Below are positions 42,037 to 52,541 of a stretch of 64,000 bases of DNA, in pieces. The first letter of the stretch is position 1; every line of letters starts with the position of its first letter. Source of the stretch: Chondrus crispus. Taxonomy: Eukaryota > Rhodophyta > Florideophyceae > Gigartinales > Gigartinaceae. The translations under genes and the position numbers were made by a program. A model generated the notes under the pieces. It was not told the DNA's origin. It worked only from the letters and a program-made list of their open reading frames with translations, and did no database searches. The stretch lies in NCBI RefSeq assembly GCF_000350225.1, contig NW_005178997.1, forward strand, positions 1-64,000, given 5' to 3'.

Positions 42037-45000
42037 TCACATGCTTCTACTGGACACTGCAAGCCCCAGAAGTTCTACAAACTTCTGGAATAGAATTCGC
42101 CCAAGTGCTTTGGTTAAGATATCCGCAGGCATCGAAGTGGTCGGACAATGCGACAAATACACAATGTTTCTCTTAATAGCATCTCGTACGTAGTGGTATT
42201 TTACATCAACATGTTTGTTGCGACGGTTGATCGATTCATTCTGTGCAAACGAAATCGTCCCTGCATTGTCACACCCCATCATGATCGTGGGATCAGAATC
42301 AAGTCCGACGACATCAGCAACAACTTGACGCAACCAGGTCGCCTCCTTACACGCTTCACATAGTGCAATGTACTCAGCTTCACACGTCGAAGTCGCAACC
42401 ACAGTTTGTTTCCGGGAACTCCAACTGATAGCTCCACCACAGAACTTGAAAACATATCCGCTGGTCGACTTGCGAGAGTCTGAACAACCGGCCCAGTCAG
42501 CATCACTGAAACCGAGCAACTCCGGCGATTTGGATTTATTGTCAAACACGATTCCTAAGTTTCGAGTCCCTTGCACGTATCGCATTACTCGTTTTACACC
42601 TGCCCAGTGTGACTCACATGGGTTGGCAGAATGTTGGGAAAGCTTTCCAATGGCGTATGCCAAGTCTGGACGAGTGCCAACCATCAAGTACATAAGGCAA
42701 CCGACTGCCTCACGATACGGGGCCTTTGTTTCGGAGTCGTTTTCGATAGAATTCGTGGTTTTGCGATCTTGTTCCATTGGAGTCAGAGAAGGGTTACAAG
42801 TCGACATTTTAAAACGGTCAAGCACATTTAATGCATACTTAGTTTGAGTGAGACTCAATGTCTTGATAGTGCGATCTCTTTGAATCTCAAGACCAATGCA
42901 GACTTTTGCCTCACTAAGGTCTTTCATCTCAAACCGTTTGTTAAGCTCCCCCTTCATCCATTTGATGGCATGGATATCACTACCAGCGAGCAACAAGTCA
43001 TCGACATAAAGTGCAATTAGCATGATAGTGTTACCAATGCGTTTAATGTAGAGGCACGGATCACTACGTGAAGTCTCAAATCCCAATTCACCGAGTAAGA
43101 AATCATCCACTTTGGTATGCCATTGACGAGGTGCTTGTTTAAGACCGTAAAGTGCTTTCAAAAGTTTACACACATGATCACTTTTGCTTTTGTCAACGCA
43201 GCCTTCGGGTTGCTCCATGTAGATGTCTTCATCCAAGTCGCCGTTCAAAAACGCAGTCACGACATCCATCTGATGAAGTTCAAGGTCGTAATGAGCAACT
43301 AAGGCAAGAAGTAGACGAATAGTCGTAAACTTTATGACAGGGGCATATGTCTCAGTATAGTCAAGACCCTGCACTTGCTGGAATCCACGGGCAACAAGTC
43401 TGGCTTTTGCACTTTCAACTATATTGCCATTTGCATCAGGCAGCTGCTTGACATTGAAAACCCATCGAGATGTCAAGATGTTTGACGCCTCAGATCGAGG
43501 AACAAGTTTCCAGGTCTGATTCTTAGTCTGTGATGCAAGTTCTTTGTCAATGCCGGTTTGCCAGAATGCAGCTCTAGGACCGTGGGTTGCTTGTTTGAAA
43601 GTCTTGGGACCTTCAATAGCGACATGCGCATGTGAAAGAAGAGCAGCTGCAAAGTTGCTTCTCCACCACGATCCGGGAGGTCTACTGATTCGAGACGATC
43701 TTCGTACAGATGGAGTCGGAGTTGGAGGGGTGACATTTGGAGTTTCGACGGGAGGTGATACATCATCTTCATCATTCTCACCTACAGAGTGAGTGTCCTC
43801 GTTTTCAATAACCTCCCCTGAAATTTCATCCTCTTCCGACCCAACCTCATTAGCATTTGGGGTATCGGCTTCATTCTCATTGTCGCCACCGAGCAATACA
43901 ACGCCAACATCAGAGTTGATTGAATCTTTTTCATGTGCAGGAATGTCATGCATCCCACATGTCGATTCATCAAACTTGGCATCTCGTGAAACAACAACTT
44001 TACTCAACTCTCCGTCCCAAAGTTTGTATGCTTTACTGCATTGCGAATAACCGAGAAACATCGCTTCACGCGCTCGCAAGTCAAGCTTACGGAGCTCTAA
44101 TTTCGGTAATGTATACCAACACTTTGACCCAAATACTCTCAAATGGCCAACATTTGGAGTTGACTTCATCCAAATGTGATGGGGAGTCGTGTTAACTGGC
44201 AAAGCCCGTGAAGTAACTCGATTGCGTACATATACTGCAGTGGCAAGAGCCTCTGCCCAGAATCGTTTACTGACCTGTTTATGAGAAAGCATGGAACGGA
44301 CAAGATCAATCAAGGTTCGATTTAAACGTTCAGCAACACCGTTTTGTTCAGGTGTGTAGGCAGTGGTGAGCTGGTGCTGGGTACCGTTTGAATCCAAATA
44401 TGACTTGAATTCTGTCGACAAGTACTCTCCCCCTCGATCAGTGCGAAGCACCTTCACTTTGCGACCAGTGTGCGTTTGGGCAAACTGTTCATACAACTTG
44501 TATTTTGCAAAGGCCTCAGATTTATTTCGCATCGTGTACACAACTACCCAGTTCGAGTGATCATCTACAAATGTAATGAAGTATCTCGAACGACCAATGG
44601 ACTGTACTTCGAGCGGACCGCAAACGTCGGAATGTACCAAGTCAAGACAGTTCTGTGCTCGAGACGATGATCGCTGTTTCGGGATTACTGATCGAGTTGC
44701 TCTGCCGAACACACACGCAGGACAAGCTAGAGAGTGATTGTCAGACTTTCGATTCATTGCTCTGATCACATCGCTTTGACGAACGTTGATGCCACTTACC
44801 ACATTATTGTGAATCATTGATGCGATTCCTTGTACGTTAACATGGGCCATTCGTTCATGTAGCGTCTGCAAGGTAACTAAATGAGCAGAGAAAGTTTCAT
44901 TCATGACATCAAGTATGAATAAATCCCCAACTTGACTAGCTGTGGCAACTAGAGTTGGTCCTGCAGTAACGATGCATTTGTCATTTTCAAATGACACTTG

Positions 45001-46134
45001 CAAGCCCTTTGAAACGATTTGGCTAACAGACAGAAGCGAGTATCCGAAATCAGGGACATGCAAAACGTTGGACAATTTGCAAGGATGTGGACTACCATTG
45101 ACGTTCAACATGAATTCTACCTCACCACGACCAGCGACATTGGCTCTAGCCTTCGTGCCCATCTCGACTGATCCAGATTGCATCTGTTCATAAGTAACGA
45201 ACAAAGAGCGATCAAATGTAATGTGGGCACTGCAACCGGAATCCACAAGCCATGACCCTGCGTTCACTGCCTTCTTTTCGGGAGAAGAAGTCGAAAGCAG
45301 GCATGTAAAGTCGCTTTCAGCAAAGGCAGCAGTAGAAGTTTCATCTCGAGATACGAATGCACTTGGCTTCATGCCGGGGTTGCGGGACCGGAACCCGTCT
45401 GGCGGTGCTGGTCGGCGCCCATTCACATCCTTGCCCCAGCAACGTGCTGCGGTGTGTCCATGTCGATTACAGTTCGTACATCTCATATCACGTCGATTAG
45501 GCATGCGATTGACAAGTGCAGGTGCGTGGGGTGAAGTAGTAGAAGCGGTCTTCATGCTCTCTCGTTGTTCCTCTTGCAGCAGACGACTCTTCACAAAATC
45601 GAGTCCAAACACTTTATCCTCATTGCCAAGTGCGTCAAGTGCAACAATCAAGTTATCGAATCGTGGAGGCAAGCCATTCAACACAGCCATTGCAATTTCT
45701 TTATCGTCAATCTCAACACTCATTGACTGCAATCTGGCAGCAAGTTGCTTCACACGATTGATGAACACGAGCACTTTCTCGGATGGGAGCATGGAAACAG
45801 TGTAAAAGTCGCGACGGGCGGAAAGTTTGTTGAGCAAAGTGTGACGCTCAAACACATTCAGAATCTCCTCCCATGTCTCTTTCGCACTGCTACACCCTCG
45901 CACATGTTGCAAGTAGTCATCAGAAAGCGTGAGTCCGATGACTGCCTTTGCTTTCGCATCACCACGAATCCACTTCCTGCGATCATCTGAGGTCGCATTT
46001 TCCGATATATCATCAAAAACGTATTGATCGACATCTCGGAGAGCAAGCAGTAGCTCGATTTTCTGCTTCCAGATGTAAAAGTTAGATGCCGTCAGCTTCT
46101 CGATTCTGACGGATCCAGAGCTTTGGTCATCCAT
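42037..46134 (-). CDS. Ty1/copia gag-pol polyprotein, intact, 1365 aa
   Basis: Single uninterrupted polyprotein of a copia retrotransposon. Gag about residues 1-215; CCHC knuckle C219-C222-H227-C232; aspartic protease with DSG at 298-300; integrase zinc HHCC (H426, H431, C471, C474) and catalytic D503, D566, E602; acidic linker 735-815; RT about 870-1110 with D957 and YVDD at 1043-1046; RNase H about 1205-1345 with D1211, E1252, D1289. The order PR-IN-RT-RH defines Copia. Start taken at ATG (MDDQSSG) because the 11 codons upstream lack an ATG. It makes the particle, integrates and copies the element. No stop or frameshift is seen, in contrast with the other copies in this window. Confidence 0.95.
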   Translation of the reverse strand: MDDQSSGSVRIEKLTASNFYIWKQKIELLLALRDVDQYVFDDISENATSDDRRKWIRGDAKAKAVIGLTLSDDYLQHVRGCSSAKETWEEILNVFERHTLLNKLSARRDFYTVSMLPSEKVLVFINRVKQLAARLQSMSVEIDDKEIAMAVLNGLPPRFDNLIVALDALGNEDKVFGLDFVKSRLLQEEQRESMKTASTTSPHAPALVNRMPNRRDMRCTNCNRHGHTAARCWGKDVNGRRPAPPDGFRSRNPGMKPSAFVSRDETSTAAFAESDFTCLLSTSSPEKKAVNAGSWLVDSGCSAHITFDRSLFVTYEQMQSGSVEMGTKARANVAGRGEVEFMLNVNGSPHPCKLSNVLHVPDFGYSLLSVSQIVSKGLQVSFENDKCIVTAGPTLVATASQVGDLFILDVMNETFSAHLVTLQTLHERMAHVNVQGIASMIHNNVVSGINVRQSDVIRAMNRKSDNHSLACPACVFGRATRSVIPKQRSSSRAQNCLDLVHSDVCGPLEVQSIGRSRYFITFVDDHSNWVVVYTMRNKSEAFAKYKLYEQFAQTHTGRKVKVLRTDRGGEYLSTEFKSYLDSNGTQHQLTTAYTPEQNGVAERLNRTLIDLVRSMLSHKQVSKRFWAEALATAVYVRNRVTSRALPVNTTPHHIWMKSTPNVGHLRVFGSKCWYTLPKLELRKLDLRAREAMFLGYSQCSKAYKLWDGELSKVVVSRDAKFDESTCGMHDIPAHEKDSINSDVGVVLLGGDNENEADTPNANEVGSEEDEISGEVIENEDTHSVGENDEDDVSPPVETPNVTPPTPTPSVRRSSRISRPPGSWWRSNFAAALLSHAHVAIEGPKTFKQATHGPRAAFWQTGIDKELASQTKNQTWKLVPRSEASNILTSRWVFNVKQLPDANGNIVESAKARLVARGFQQVQGLDYTETYAPVIKFTTIRLLLALVAHYDLELHQMDVVTAFLNGDLDEDIYMEQPEGCVDKSKSDHVCKLLKALYGLKQAPRQWHTKVDDFLLGELGFETSRSDPCLYIKRIGNTIMLIALYVDDLLLAGSDIHAIKWMKGELNKRFEMKDLSEAKVCIGLEIQRDRTIKTLSLTQTKYALNVLDRFKMSTCNPSLTPMEQDRKTTNSIENDSETKAPYREAVGCLMYLMVGTRPDLAYAIGKLSQHSANPCESHWAGVKRVMRYVQGTRNLGIVFDNKSKSPELLGFSDADWAGCSDSRKSTSGYVFKFCGGAISWSSRKQTVVATSTCEAEYIALCEACKEATWLRQVVADVVGLDSDPTIMMGCDNAGTISFAQNESINRRNKHVDVKYHYVRDAIKRNIVYLSHCPTTSMPADILTKALGRILFQKFVELLGLAVSSRSM

Positions 46135-46180
46135 TTCGCCGAATGGATGTACCCTTCGAGTATACAAGGTCTTCCGTCCC

Positions 46181-46230
46181 GGGATCCCAAGCCGTTAACT
46201 GATAGTCAACACAATGGCAAGCCCACCCGT
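46181..46230 (-). promoter_or_regulatory. 50-bp conserved pre-gag block in B1
   Basis: Same block as at 31646-31695, with a single difference (CTATCAGTTAAC for CTATCGGTTAAC). Confidence 0.8.
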
Positions 46231-47450
46231 ATAGGAAGTTTGTAGCGATTACTCGGAAACGTTCTTGGTGCTTGTTCCCGGCGGAGTGGAACAAGCGTAT
46301 TCTTCTTAAAAATGCCTTAGGGCGCTACCCCTGTATGTCGGCCAGTGCGGGTCTTTCGACTGTGAACTAAATCAAACGTGCCACGAGTAAGCACAACAAC
46401 TTTGCCTGTAGACGAACCAGGACTTTTGGTTACTACCGCGAACGGTCCCTGCAACCTAAATCGGCTTGTCCAAACTTGATACGGTACTGCCTCAGAGGGT
46501 CTCCCACAACACAAGAATGAAACTGCCTTCGTCGTACTCGTGTGATTTGTTCACAATCACTCCTTGGGTCACCCTCTTCCGTGCGAACTTAATCAAGGTA
46601 CGCGACCTTATACACGTATAGTGAGAGGTTCAGTGTTTAGGCACGTATTCTCTTCACCCAGGGGACCGAAGTCGTACCTATAGGGCTAATACCGAGAGCG
46701 TTACCCACACCGCCGACGCACCTCCCGAAGGCAGAGTGCGGATCGACTAGACCAGTACACTGTGATCCTCCCCGAGGATCAGTAATTCGTCTCTCGACGA
46801 TTCTTGGTCGGACCCTCGCTCAAGTCAGATTTCCAATGGCACCAGCCTTTCACCAAGAGCGAGGGTATGTTCCACTGAGGATTTGGCAGTGCGTTGGCCA
46901 CTAGGGACTTTCTTCCTCCCGACTAGCGGAAGGCTCACCCACAGCTCACACAACGACTGCCACGACAAAGTAAAAAAACTGAGAACTGACGGACCACTGA
47001 GGATTTGGCAGTGCGTTGGCCACTAGGGACTTTCTTCCTCCCGACAAGCGGAAGGCTCACCCACAGTTCACACAACGACTGCCACGACAAAGCAAAAAAC
47101 TGAGAACTGACGGACCACTGAGGATTAGGCAGTGCGTTGGCCACTAGGGACTTTCTTCCTCCCGACTAGCGGAAGGCTCACCCACAGCTCACACAACGAC
47201 TGCCACGACAAAGCTGCAAGACCACAAAGTTGATTTCCAAAAACCGGGAACTGACGGACCACCAAACTGAAAAATCGGCTGAAACGGTGCTGAAAACGAC
47301 GGCGAAAACTGAAAAACTGAAAAACCAAACTCGAAAGCGGAGACTGAAACTGATACCTTCTTCTTCTGCTTGACGAGCTGAACAAACTGATACTTGAACG
47401 ACGGCGAAACTCGAACTTGAACCAAAACGAAGACGACGATAAGCGTTGAA
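46231..47450 (-). other. long leader of B1 with three 121-bp tandem repeats
   Basis: About 1.2 kb between the primer-binding site and the conserved pre-gag block. Three tandem units start near 46873, 46995 and 47116 (spacing 122 and 121 bp). No zinc-finger frame as in family D; small frames here are not kept between copies. The leader is shared with element C (two repeat units there). Confidence 0.8.
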
Positions 47451-47464
47451 CTGGGCCCATAACC
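47451..47464 (-). promoter_or_regulatory. primer-binding site of B1
   Basis: Minus-strand GGTTATGGGCCCAG right after the 5' LTR; half-tRNA-iMet type. Confidence 0.88.
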
Positions 47465-48235
47465 TAAAGAAAGGTCAGCGGGGCAGAGGGAAGAAGGATG
47501 GCTGAAGGTTGCTGGTGGTTGACGGGAAAAGAAGTTGATGCCATTTTACTCTTGGTCGCCAACTATTGGCGCTACTTATACTCTTCGAACTACAAACAAT
47601 ACGAGCCATTAGGGCTGGTCACGTGACTCTCCTTCTTGCACTGGTTGATAATCAGGTGACTCTCCCTGTTGCACTCTCGGTTGATAATCAAGTGACTCTC
47701 CTACTTCCACTCTCGGTTGATAATCAAATGACTCTCCTTCTTGCACTCTCGGTTGATAATCAAGTGACTCTCCTATTTCCACTCTCGGTTGATAATCAAA
47801 TGACTTTCCTACTTGTACTCTCTCTTGCTAATAATTTGGGACCGTTTGAGAGTCAATAATATCTGAATGTACTGTACTGTAGATTACAGATTTTACAATA
47901 CGATTAATAACCACTGTGGCACATACGTCATACGTGTCATACACGTGTAGGACAAATGTCATACGTGTCACACACATGTCAAATCGAGAAAAATGAAACA
48001 TGTTTAAAATGTACTGTAGAGTGCCACGAGGTACATAACTTACACGTGTCAACACCAAAATTGAAACATGCTCGGAAATGATAGGAAAGTGCAACCGTGT
48101 ACAAATATGACACGTGTCCACGTTGAAGACCAAACATCCTGAGAATGCTCTTGCAAGCATTTTAGGTTTCGTCGACGTACACGTGTAATATCTGTCCAGG
48201 CTTGTAACTTAGCATGTGGTCGAAGATTTCCAACA
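47465..48235 (-). repeat. 5' LTR of B1 (771 bp) with promoter elements
   Basis: Same length as the 3' LTR. TATAAGTA is on the minus strand at 47580-47573, followed by the hairpin CGCCAATAGTTGGCG (47571-47557), the likely core promoter and start of R. U3 holds the 36-bp repeats and the ACACGTGT palindromes. Confidence 0.93.
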
Positions 48236-49345
48236 ATCTGGATCAGTCGAGATGGGCACGAAGGCTAGAGCCAATGTCGCTGGTCGTGGTGAGGTAGAAT
48301 TCATGTTGAACGTCAATGGTAGTCCACATCCTTGCAAATTGTCCAACGTTTTGCATGTCCCTGATTTCGGATACTCGCTTCTGTCTGTTAGCCAAATCGT
48401 TTCAAAGGGCTTGCAAGTGTCATTTGAAAATGACAAATGCATCGTTACTGCAGGACCAACTCTAGTTGCCACAGCTAGTCAAGTTGGGGATTTATTCATA
48501 CTTGATGTCATGAATGAAACTTTCTCTGCTCATGTAGTTACCTTGCAGACGCTACATGAACGAATGGCCCATGTTAACGTACAAGGAATTGCATCAATGA
48601 TTCACAATAATGTGGTAAGTGGCATCAACGTTCGTCAAAGCGATGTGATCAGAGCAATGAATCGAAAGTCTGACAATCACTCTCTAGCTTGTCCTGCGTG
48701 TGTGTTCGGCAGAGCAACTCGATCAGTAATCCCGAAACAGCGATCATCGTCTCGAGCACAGAACTGTCTTGACTTGGTACATTCCGACGTTTGCGGTCCG
48801 CTCGAAGTACAGTCCATTGGTCGTTCGAGATACTTCATTACATTTGTAGATGATCACTCGAACTGGGTAGTTGTGTACACGATGCGAAATAAATCTGAGG
48901 CCTTTGCAAAATACAAGTTGTATGAACAGTTTGCCCAAACGCACACTGGTCGCAAAGTGAAGGTGCTTCGCACTGATCGAGGGGGAGAGTACTTGTCGAC
49001 AGAATTCAAGTCATATTTGGATTCAAACGGTACCCAGCACCAGCTCACCACTGCCTACACACCTGAACAAAACGGTGTTGCTGAACGTTTGAATCGAACC
49101 TTGATTGGTCTTGTCCGTTCCATGCTTTCTCATAAACAGGTCAGTAAACGATTCTGGGCAGAGGCTCTTGCCACTGCAGTATATGTACGCAATCGAGTTA
49201 CTTTACGGGCTTTGCCAGTTAACACGACTCCCCATCACATTTGGATGAAGTCAACTCCAAATGTTGGCCATTTGCGAGTATTTGGGTCAAAGTGTTGGTA
49301 TACATTACTGAAATTAGAGCTCCGTAAGCTTGACTTGCGAGCAAT

Positions 49346-50719
49346 TGCTCGCAATAAGTTAGTGAATGGTACCTCACGTGCATGAACAAAATGCTCACGC
49401 GTCGGCGCCAGCCGTAACCGACAGAGGTTTGACGACGTCTCAGTTTGAGAATAGGTTGGTTATAGACGATATCCTCCCACTTCTTCCATCGTTTCCGAAC
49501 CCTCCTCTTGCTTGCAGCGTACATCCTGAAATCCTCCTCCTGGAGTTTCGCTGTCTTTTCCTCCTCTTCTTTGGTGCTCCCATTTTTCGTCCTCATCCAT
49601 GCAGCACACGTCTCATTTTTCCTTCTCCTATTCTCCCCCACTCTTCTCCTCTTGTTAGTCGATCCACGCACCGACCTCTGCCATTTCCTTCAAACGTTTT
49701 CCTCGCCATGTCACAACGCTTCCCGCTTGTTCAGGGATACGGATAAAATTTTGAATCTTCATTTTTTGTGGCTTGTTGGCGTACGGAACAGCGCGTGCGA
49801 TGATACCGTCATAATCGTAAGATCGTGACTCTTGTTGGTCTGCGCCGCGTCATGCCTCTTCATCGTGAGGTACTGGCTAGTAGGAGTCTGTGCGGCGGCG
49901 TGCGTTCTCTAGGTCACAAGATAAAAAACAAAAATAATAAAAAAAAACAGAAAGAAAGAAAGGAAAACAAGCAGTAGTTGATCGTCGGTGATCAGTGAGT
50001 GTGTGTGGCGCGCGCGTTAGGAAAACCACGGGAGGGTCAGAGTTCGTCGGAACCGACAGGCTTTTCGATATCCTCAGCTAAGCTGTGCTTCTTTGATTTG
50101 CCGTATCATTGCAGACAGTATGGTCCCTCTGCCTTGGCTTGTGAATACAGCCGACGACCGACGTCGCTCCCTTTGTCGACATATCGCACGGGACGAGCAC
50201 GCTCCACTTTTCCTGCTGGTATCTTCACGTGGCGGGGGGTACAGACTTGTGCGCACTGTTTGCACCCCTCTCTTTTTTTGTCTAAGTACCCCGCGCCTCG
50301 TGCGCTCCATCCGACAAGCCTTCCTAAATTTTGCCTAAAAATTCCCGATGTGGTTCTGTCTTCTACTTTGGCACTTCCACACTTGTCTCCTGCCTCCTCT
50401 TTCGAGTACAGTGCCCATTCCCAATTTCTTTCGTGATTCGCCCTTGACTAGGGCAGACTGCCGGTCCAGCGTCATTTCACGTGAGCTCGGTGACTCAGGC
50501 TCACTCCTAGACCGCGTAGTACCTCATCTTTGGACTACAATAAAATTATCATTTCCTGAACTGACGGCACGCGTAGCTATCCTTGTCTGTGGGGATCTGG
50601 GGGTCTCTCACCTGACTCTTTCCATGTCCTCGTTCCCTTTTTGGAGACCCTCGGGTCCGCTCGCTCTCCGCCGTACGAACTACAGCGCTAACACTGACAT
50701 GTGGGCTTCTTGACTACAA
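49346..50719. other. unassigned sequence, possibly 3' end of the gypsy element
   Basis: Lies downstream of the gypsy stop codon (50720-50722 on the minus strand), so it may hold that element's 3' UTR/LTR, but no second copy exists here to prove it. A basic minus-strand frame (49671-49346; KEEEEKTAKLQEEDFR, RKRWKKWEDIVYN) has no recognisable family. An A-rich run is at 49921-49960. No host gene can be supported. Confidence 0.4.
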
Positions 50720-50801
50720 CTATCCTGATTGTGCTTGCGCGATTTGCGCAGGCACGGACAGCCTTTTCCTTCGTAAATAAGTAACAGCTGCGCTGCGGGG
50801 T

Positions 50802-51725
50802 TATTGGAAGGTCAGCCGGGGCAAAGGGAAATCGAAGGACGGTTGATGAGGTGAAGTTGAAAGATTGGGTACCGATTTACTTCGAGTCGCCAACTTCTGG
50901 CGCTACTTATACACTTCTGCAATCTTCTAGAACTCTACCACCAAACACTACGACACACATACTACAAATGTATTGGCTCTAACACATGTGCCCGTCTTGC
51001 TACTCAGCCAAATTGGCGATGGCCAAACAAACAGAACAGAAAACCGCCTTACGAATTACCACTGTCATGACGGAGAAATTAGTAAGGCAGTACAACAAAG
51101 CGCAGCAAAGCACAAATTCCCTTACTATTCCAAATCCAGCGTGGCACAAATTCGTAAGGCACGTTTACAGCTCACACGTTGCCTTACGAATTCAAATCAA
51201 TCCTGCAAGGACTGTTTACAACGCACACGTTGCCTTATGAATCTGAATCTCTTGTGAGGTCCTGTCCACTGTCAATTACAACAGTGCACATTTTGCATTA
51301 CGAATTCAAAACTCGCGCAACGGTATCTTTGTGTCCTGCTGTACCCGTGCTGCACTCCATGCACGCTGTAAACCCTTGGCACGTGCCAGGCACCCGCCAC
51401 CAAGGTTCTACACTTTGTCTGTAAGACTGCAGGCGTACTGTATGCATCCAACAGTGTAATGAAGACATGTGTCCAGGTCATACACGTGTCGGGCGAAGAA
51501 AAATGAAACATGCTCAGATTGTACTGTACACCGCAACCGTGTACACGTTGAAAACCAAACTTGCTCCTGAAGTACTGTAGAGTACAACCGTGTACAGAAA
51601 TCACACGTGTACACGTTGAAAATCAAACTTGCTCAGCTCGTCACGCGGAGTGTTTTTGCTTTTACACGTGTCTTACCTGTCGTTGTTTGTCATGCATATC
51701 AGCATGTGGTCGTAGAATTACAACA
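50802..51725 (-). mobile_element. solo LTR, family A (copy A2), TSD GGGGT
   Basis: 924-bp LTR, inverted relative to A1, flanked by GGGGT at 50797-50801 and 51726-51730. On the minus strand begins TGTTGTAATTCTACGACC. It lies in the gypsy coding region; removing it restores the chromodomain-tail frame. Confidence 0.92.
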
Positions 51726-51730
51726 GGGGT

Positions 51731-51860
51731 AACTGCTCGATGGGTTCCCACGTCGCCTCTTCGGTGGCATAACGATACCGTTCCACTTTGAGAAATAGTT
51801 TCTCATCTTCATAGGCGTGGTCGATGACCTTGTTGATTACGTATTCGGCGTTGTCGTTTC
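51731..51860 (-). pseudogene. chromodomain at the gypsy integrase C-terminus
   Basis: Reads EYVINKVIDHAYEDEKLFLK and then ATEEATWEPIEQLP, matching the chromodomain pattern (E-Y-V..K..D......L-V.W.....TWEP..NL). In chromoviruses this domain guides integration to marked chromatin. The reading continues across the solo LTR A2 into a basic tail and TAG at 50720. Confidence 0.8.
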
Positions 51861-52116
51861 TCTCTGCAGGTACAGGATTATTTCATTCCCTCTCTTGAAG
51901 ATCCTTCTGTCTGCTCTGCGCCTCCGAGTTTCCTAACTTCTGCGGACCTTGCGAAACTCCTTCTGCCTCCAAGCTATTGATTAACTCGTCATCGTCCCCT
52001 GCGGTTGGGGCACGTAGGAGGAGACGGTCCTCCCCATCAGCTACGCTTCCATCCCCGCCGTCGTTGGTTCCACTTGTTGAAATAGTGAGCGCGCCCAAGG
52101 GGACACCAAGAAGCCA

Positions 52117-52236
52117 GCGCCTGTGGCCTAGTGGTTAACGAATTTTTGCGGCAGATTTTTCAGACCTCGATTTTAACATCAGGTTATGGGCCCAGATTTA
52201 CGCTACCATTCGTGAGTTCGATTCTCACCGGGTGCA
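52117..52236 (+). other. tRNA-like Pol III promoter region spanning TRIM LTR and interior
   Basis: Acceptor-like halves GCGCCTG (52117-52123) and CGGGTGC (52229-52235) pair over all seven positions, allowing two G-U pairs. An A-box string TGGCCTAGTGG starts at 52124. A perfect T-arm GTGAG-TTCGATT-CTCAC (52212-52228) carries the B box GTTCGATTC. Distance between halves is about 30 nt more than a normal tRNA and no anticodon arm is evident, so this is tRNA-derived rather than a working tRNA. The A box is in the LTR, the B box in the interior. Confidence 0.7.
52182..52195 (+). promoter_or_regulatory. primer-binding site of the TRIM
   Basis: GGTTATGGGCCCAG directly after the first LTR, same as families B and D. 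Confidence 0.85.
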
Positions 52237-52541
52237 CTTGGGCGGCGCAATGTTTGTTTGTTTGTGTCACACTTGGGATCGTACCTGCCTGTGTGTTGTG
52301 CAGTGACCCGCGCCGTGTGTTTGGCGTCCCTTGGTCGAGGGGGAGTGTTGAAATAGTGAGCGCGCCCAAGGGGACACCAAGAAGCCAGCGCCTGTGGCCT
52401 AGTGGTTAACGAATTTTTGCGGCAGATTTTTCAGACCTCGATTTTAACATCACCACTGAGGAACTGGAGTGCTTGCCGTAGGCCAGGGACCGGCGCGTAT
52501 TCGATCGGACTAGGCGCGAGTTCCACTCTGTCACGTGACAC

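Larger units (their letters stand above)
41255..48235 (-). mobile_element. complete family-B Ty1/copia element B1, TSD ATCTG
   Basis: 6981-bp element on the minus strand: 5' LTR 48235-47465, primer-binding site 47464-47451, leader, single gag-pol frame 46134-42037, polypurine tract, 3' LTR 42025-41255. ATCTG flanks it at 41250-41254 and 48236-48240. By eye the two 771-bp LTRs differ at six positions, so the insertion is young. All parts needed for transposition appear intact, so it may be autonomous. Confidence 0.95.
38413..49345 (+). mobile_element. family-B copia element C, 3'-truncated, hosting B1
   Basis: 5' LTR (38413-39084), primer-binding site (39085-39098), leader (39099-40293), gag-pol to 41254, then after the nested B1 element gag-pol again from 48236 to 49345. 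Homology ends there inside the integrase C-terminal region, followed by unrelated DNA. RT, RNase H and 3' LTR are missing. Confidence 0.9.
40294..49345 (+). pseudogene. family-B gag-pol of element C, split by B1 and truncated
   Basis: Gag from the ATG at 40294 (MDDQSSGSVRIEK) through the CCHC knuckle to protease (WLVDSGCSAH) and EQMQS in 40294-41254; GSVEMGTKARANVAG to the integrase (DDE strings intact) in 48236-49345. It ends after ELRKLDLRA, where the DNA becomes unrelated. Apart from the insertion and truncation the reading is open and very close to B1. Confidence 0.88.
52075..52452 (+). mobile_element. TRIM: 378-bp miniature LTR retrotransposon with tRNA-like region
   Basis: Two identical 107-bp LTRs (52075-52181, 52346-52452) begin TGTTGAAATAG and end TTTTAACATCA. 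The 164-bp interior starts with GGTTATGGGCCCAG (primer-binding site) and ends with TCGAGGGGGAG (polypurine tract). The 5-bp duplication CCACT flanks it at 52070-52074 and 52453-52457. It has no coding capacity, so it depends on another element; the identical primer-binding site points to family B or D as helper. It sits inside the gypsy integrase tail. A solo LTR of the same family is at 56617-56723. Confidence 0.95.

Noticed and set aside
49346..49671. Basic minus-strand frame as a host gene
   Set aside because: No family match; it runs on into antisense of the copia integrase.
52117..52236. Functional tRNA gene
   Set aside because: Spacing between A and B boxes is too long and no anticodon arm is visible; better described as tRNA-derived part of the TRIM.
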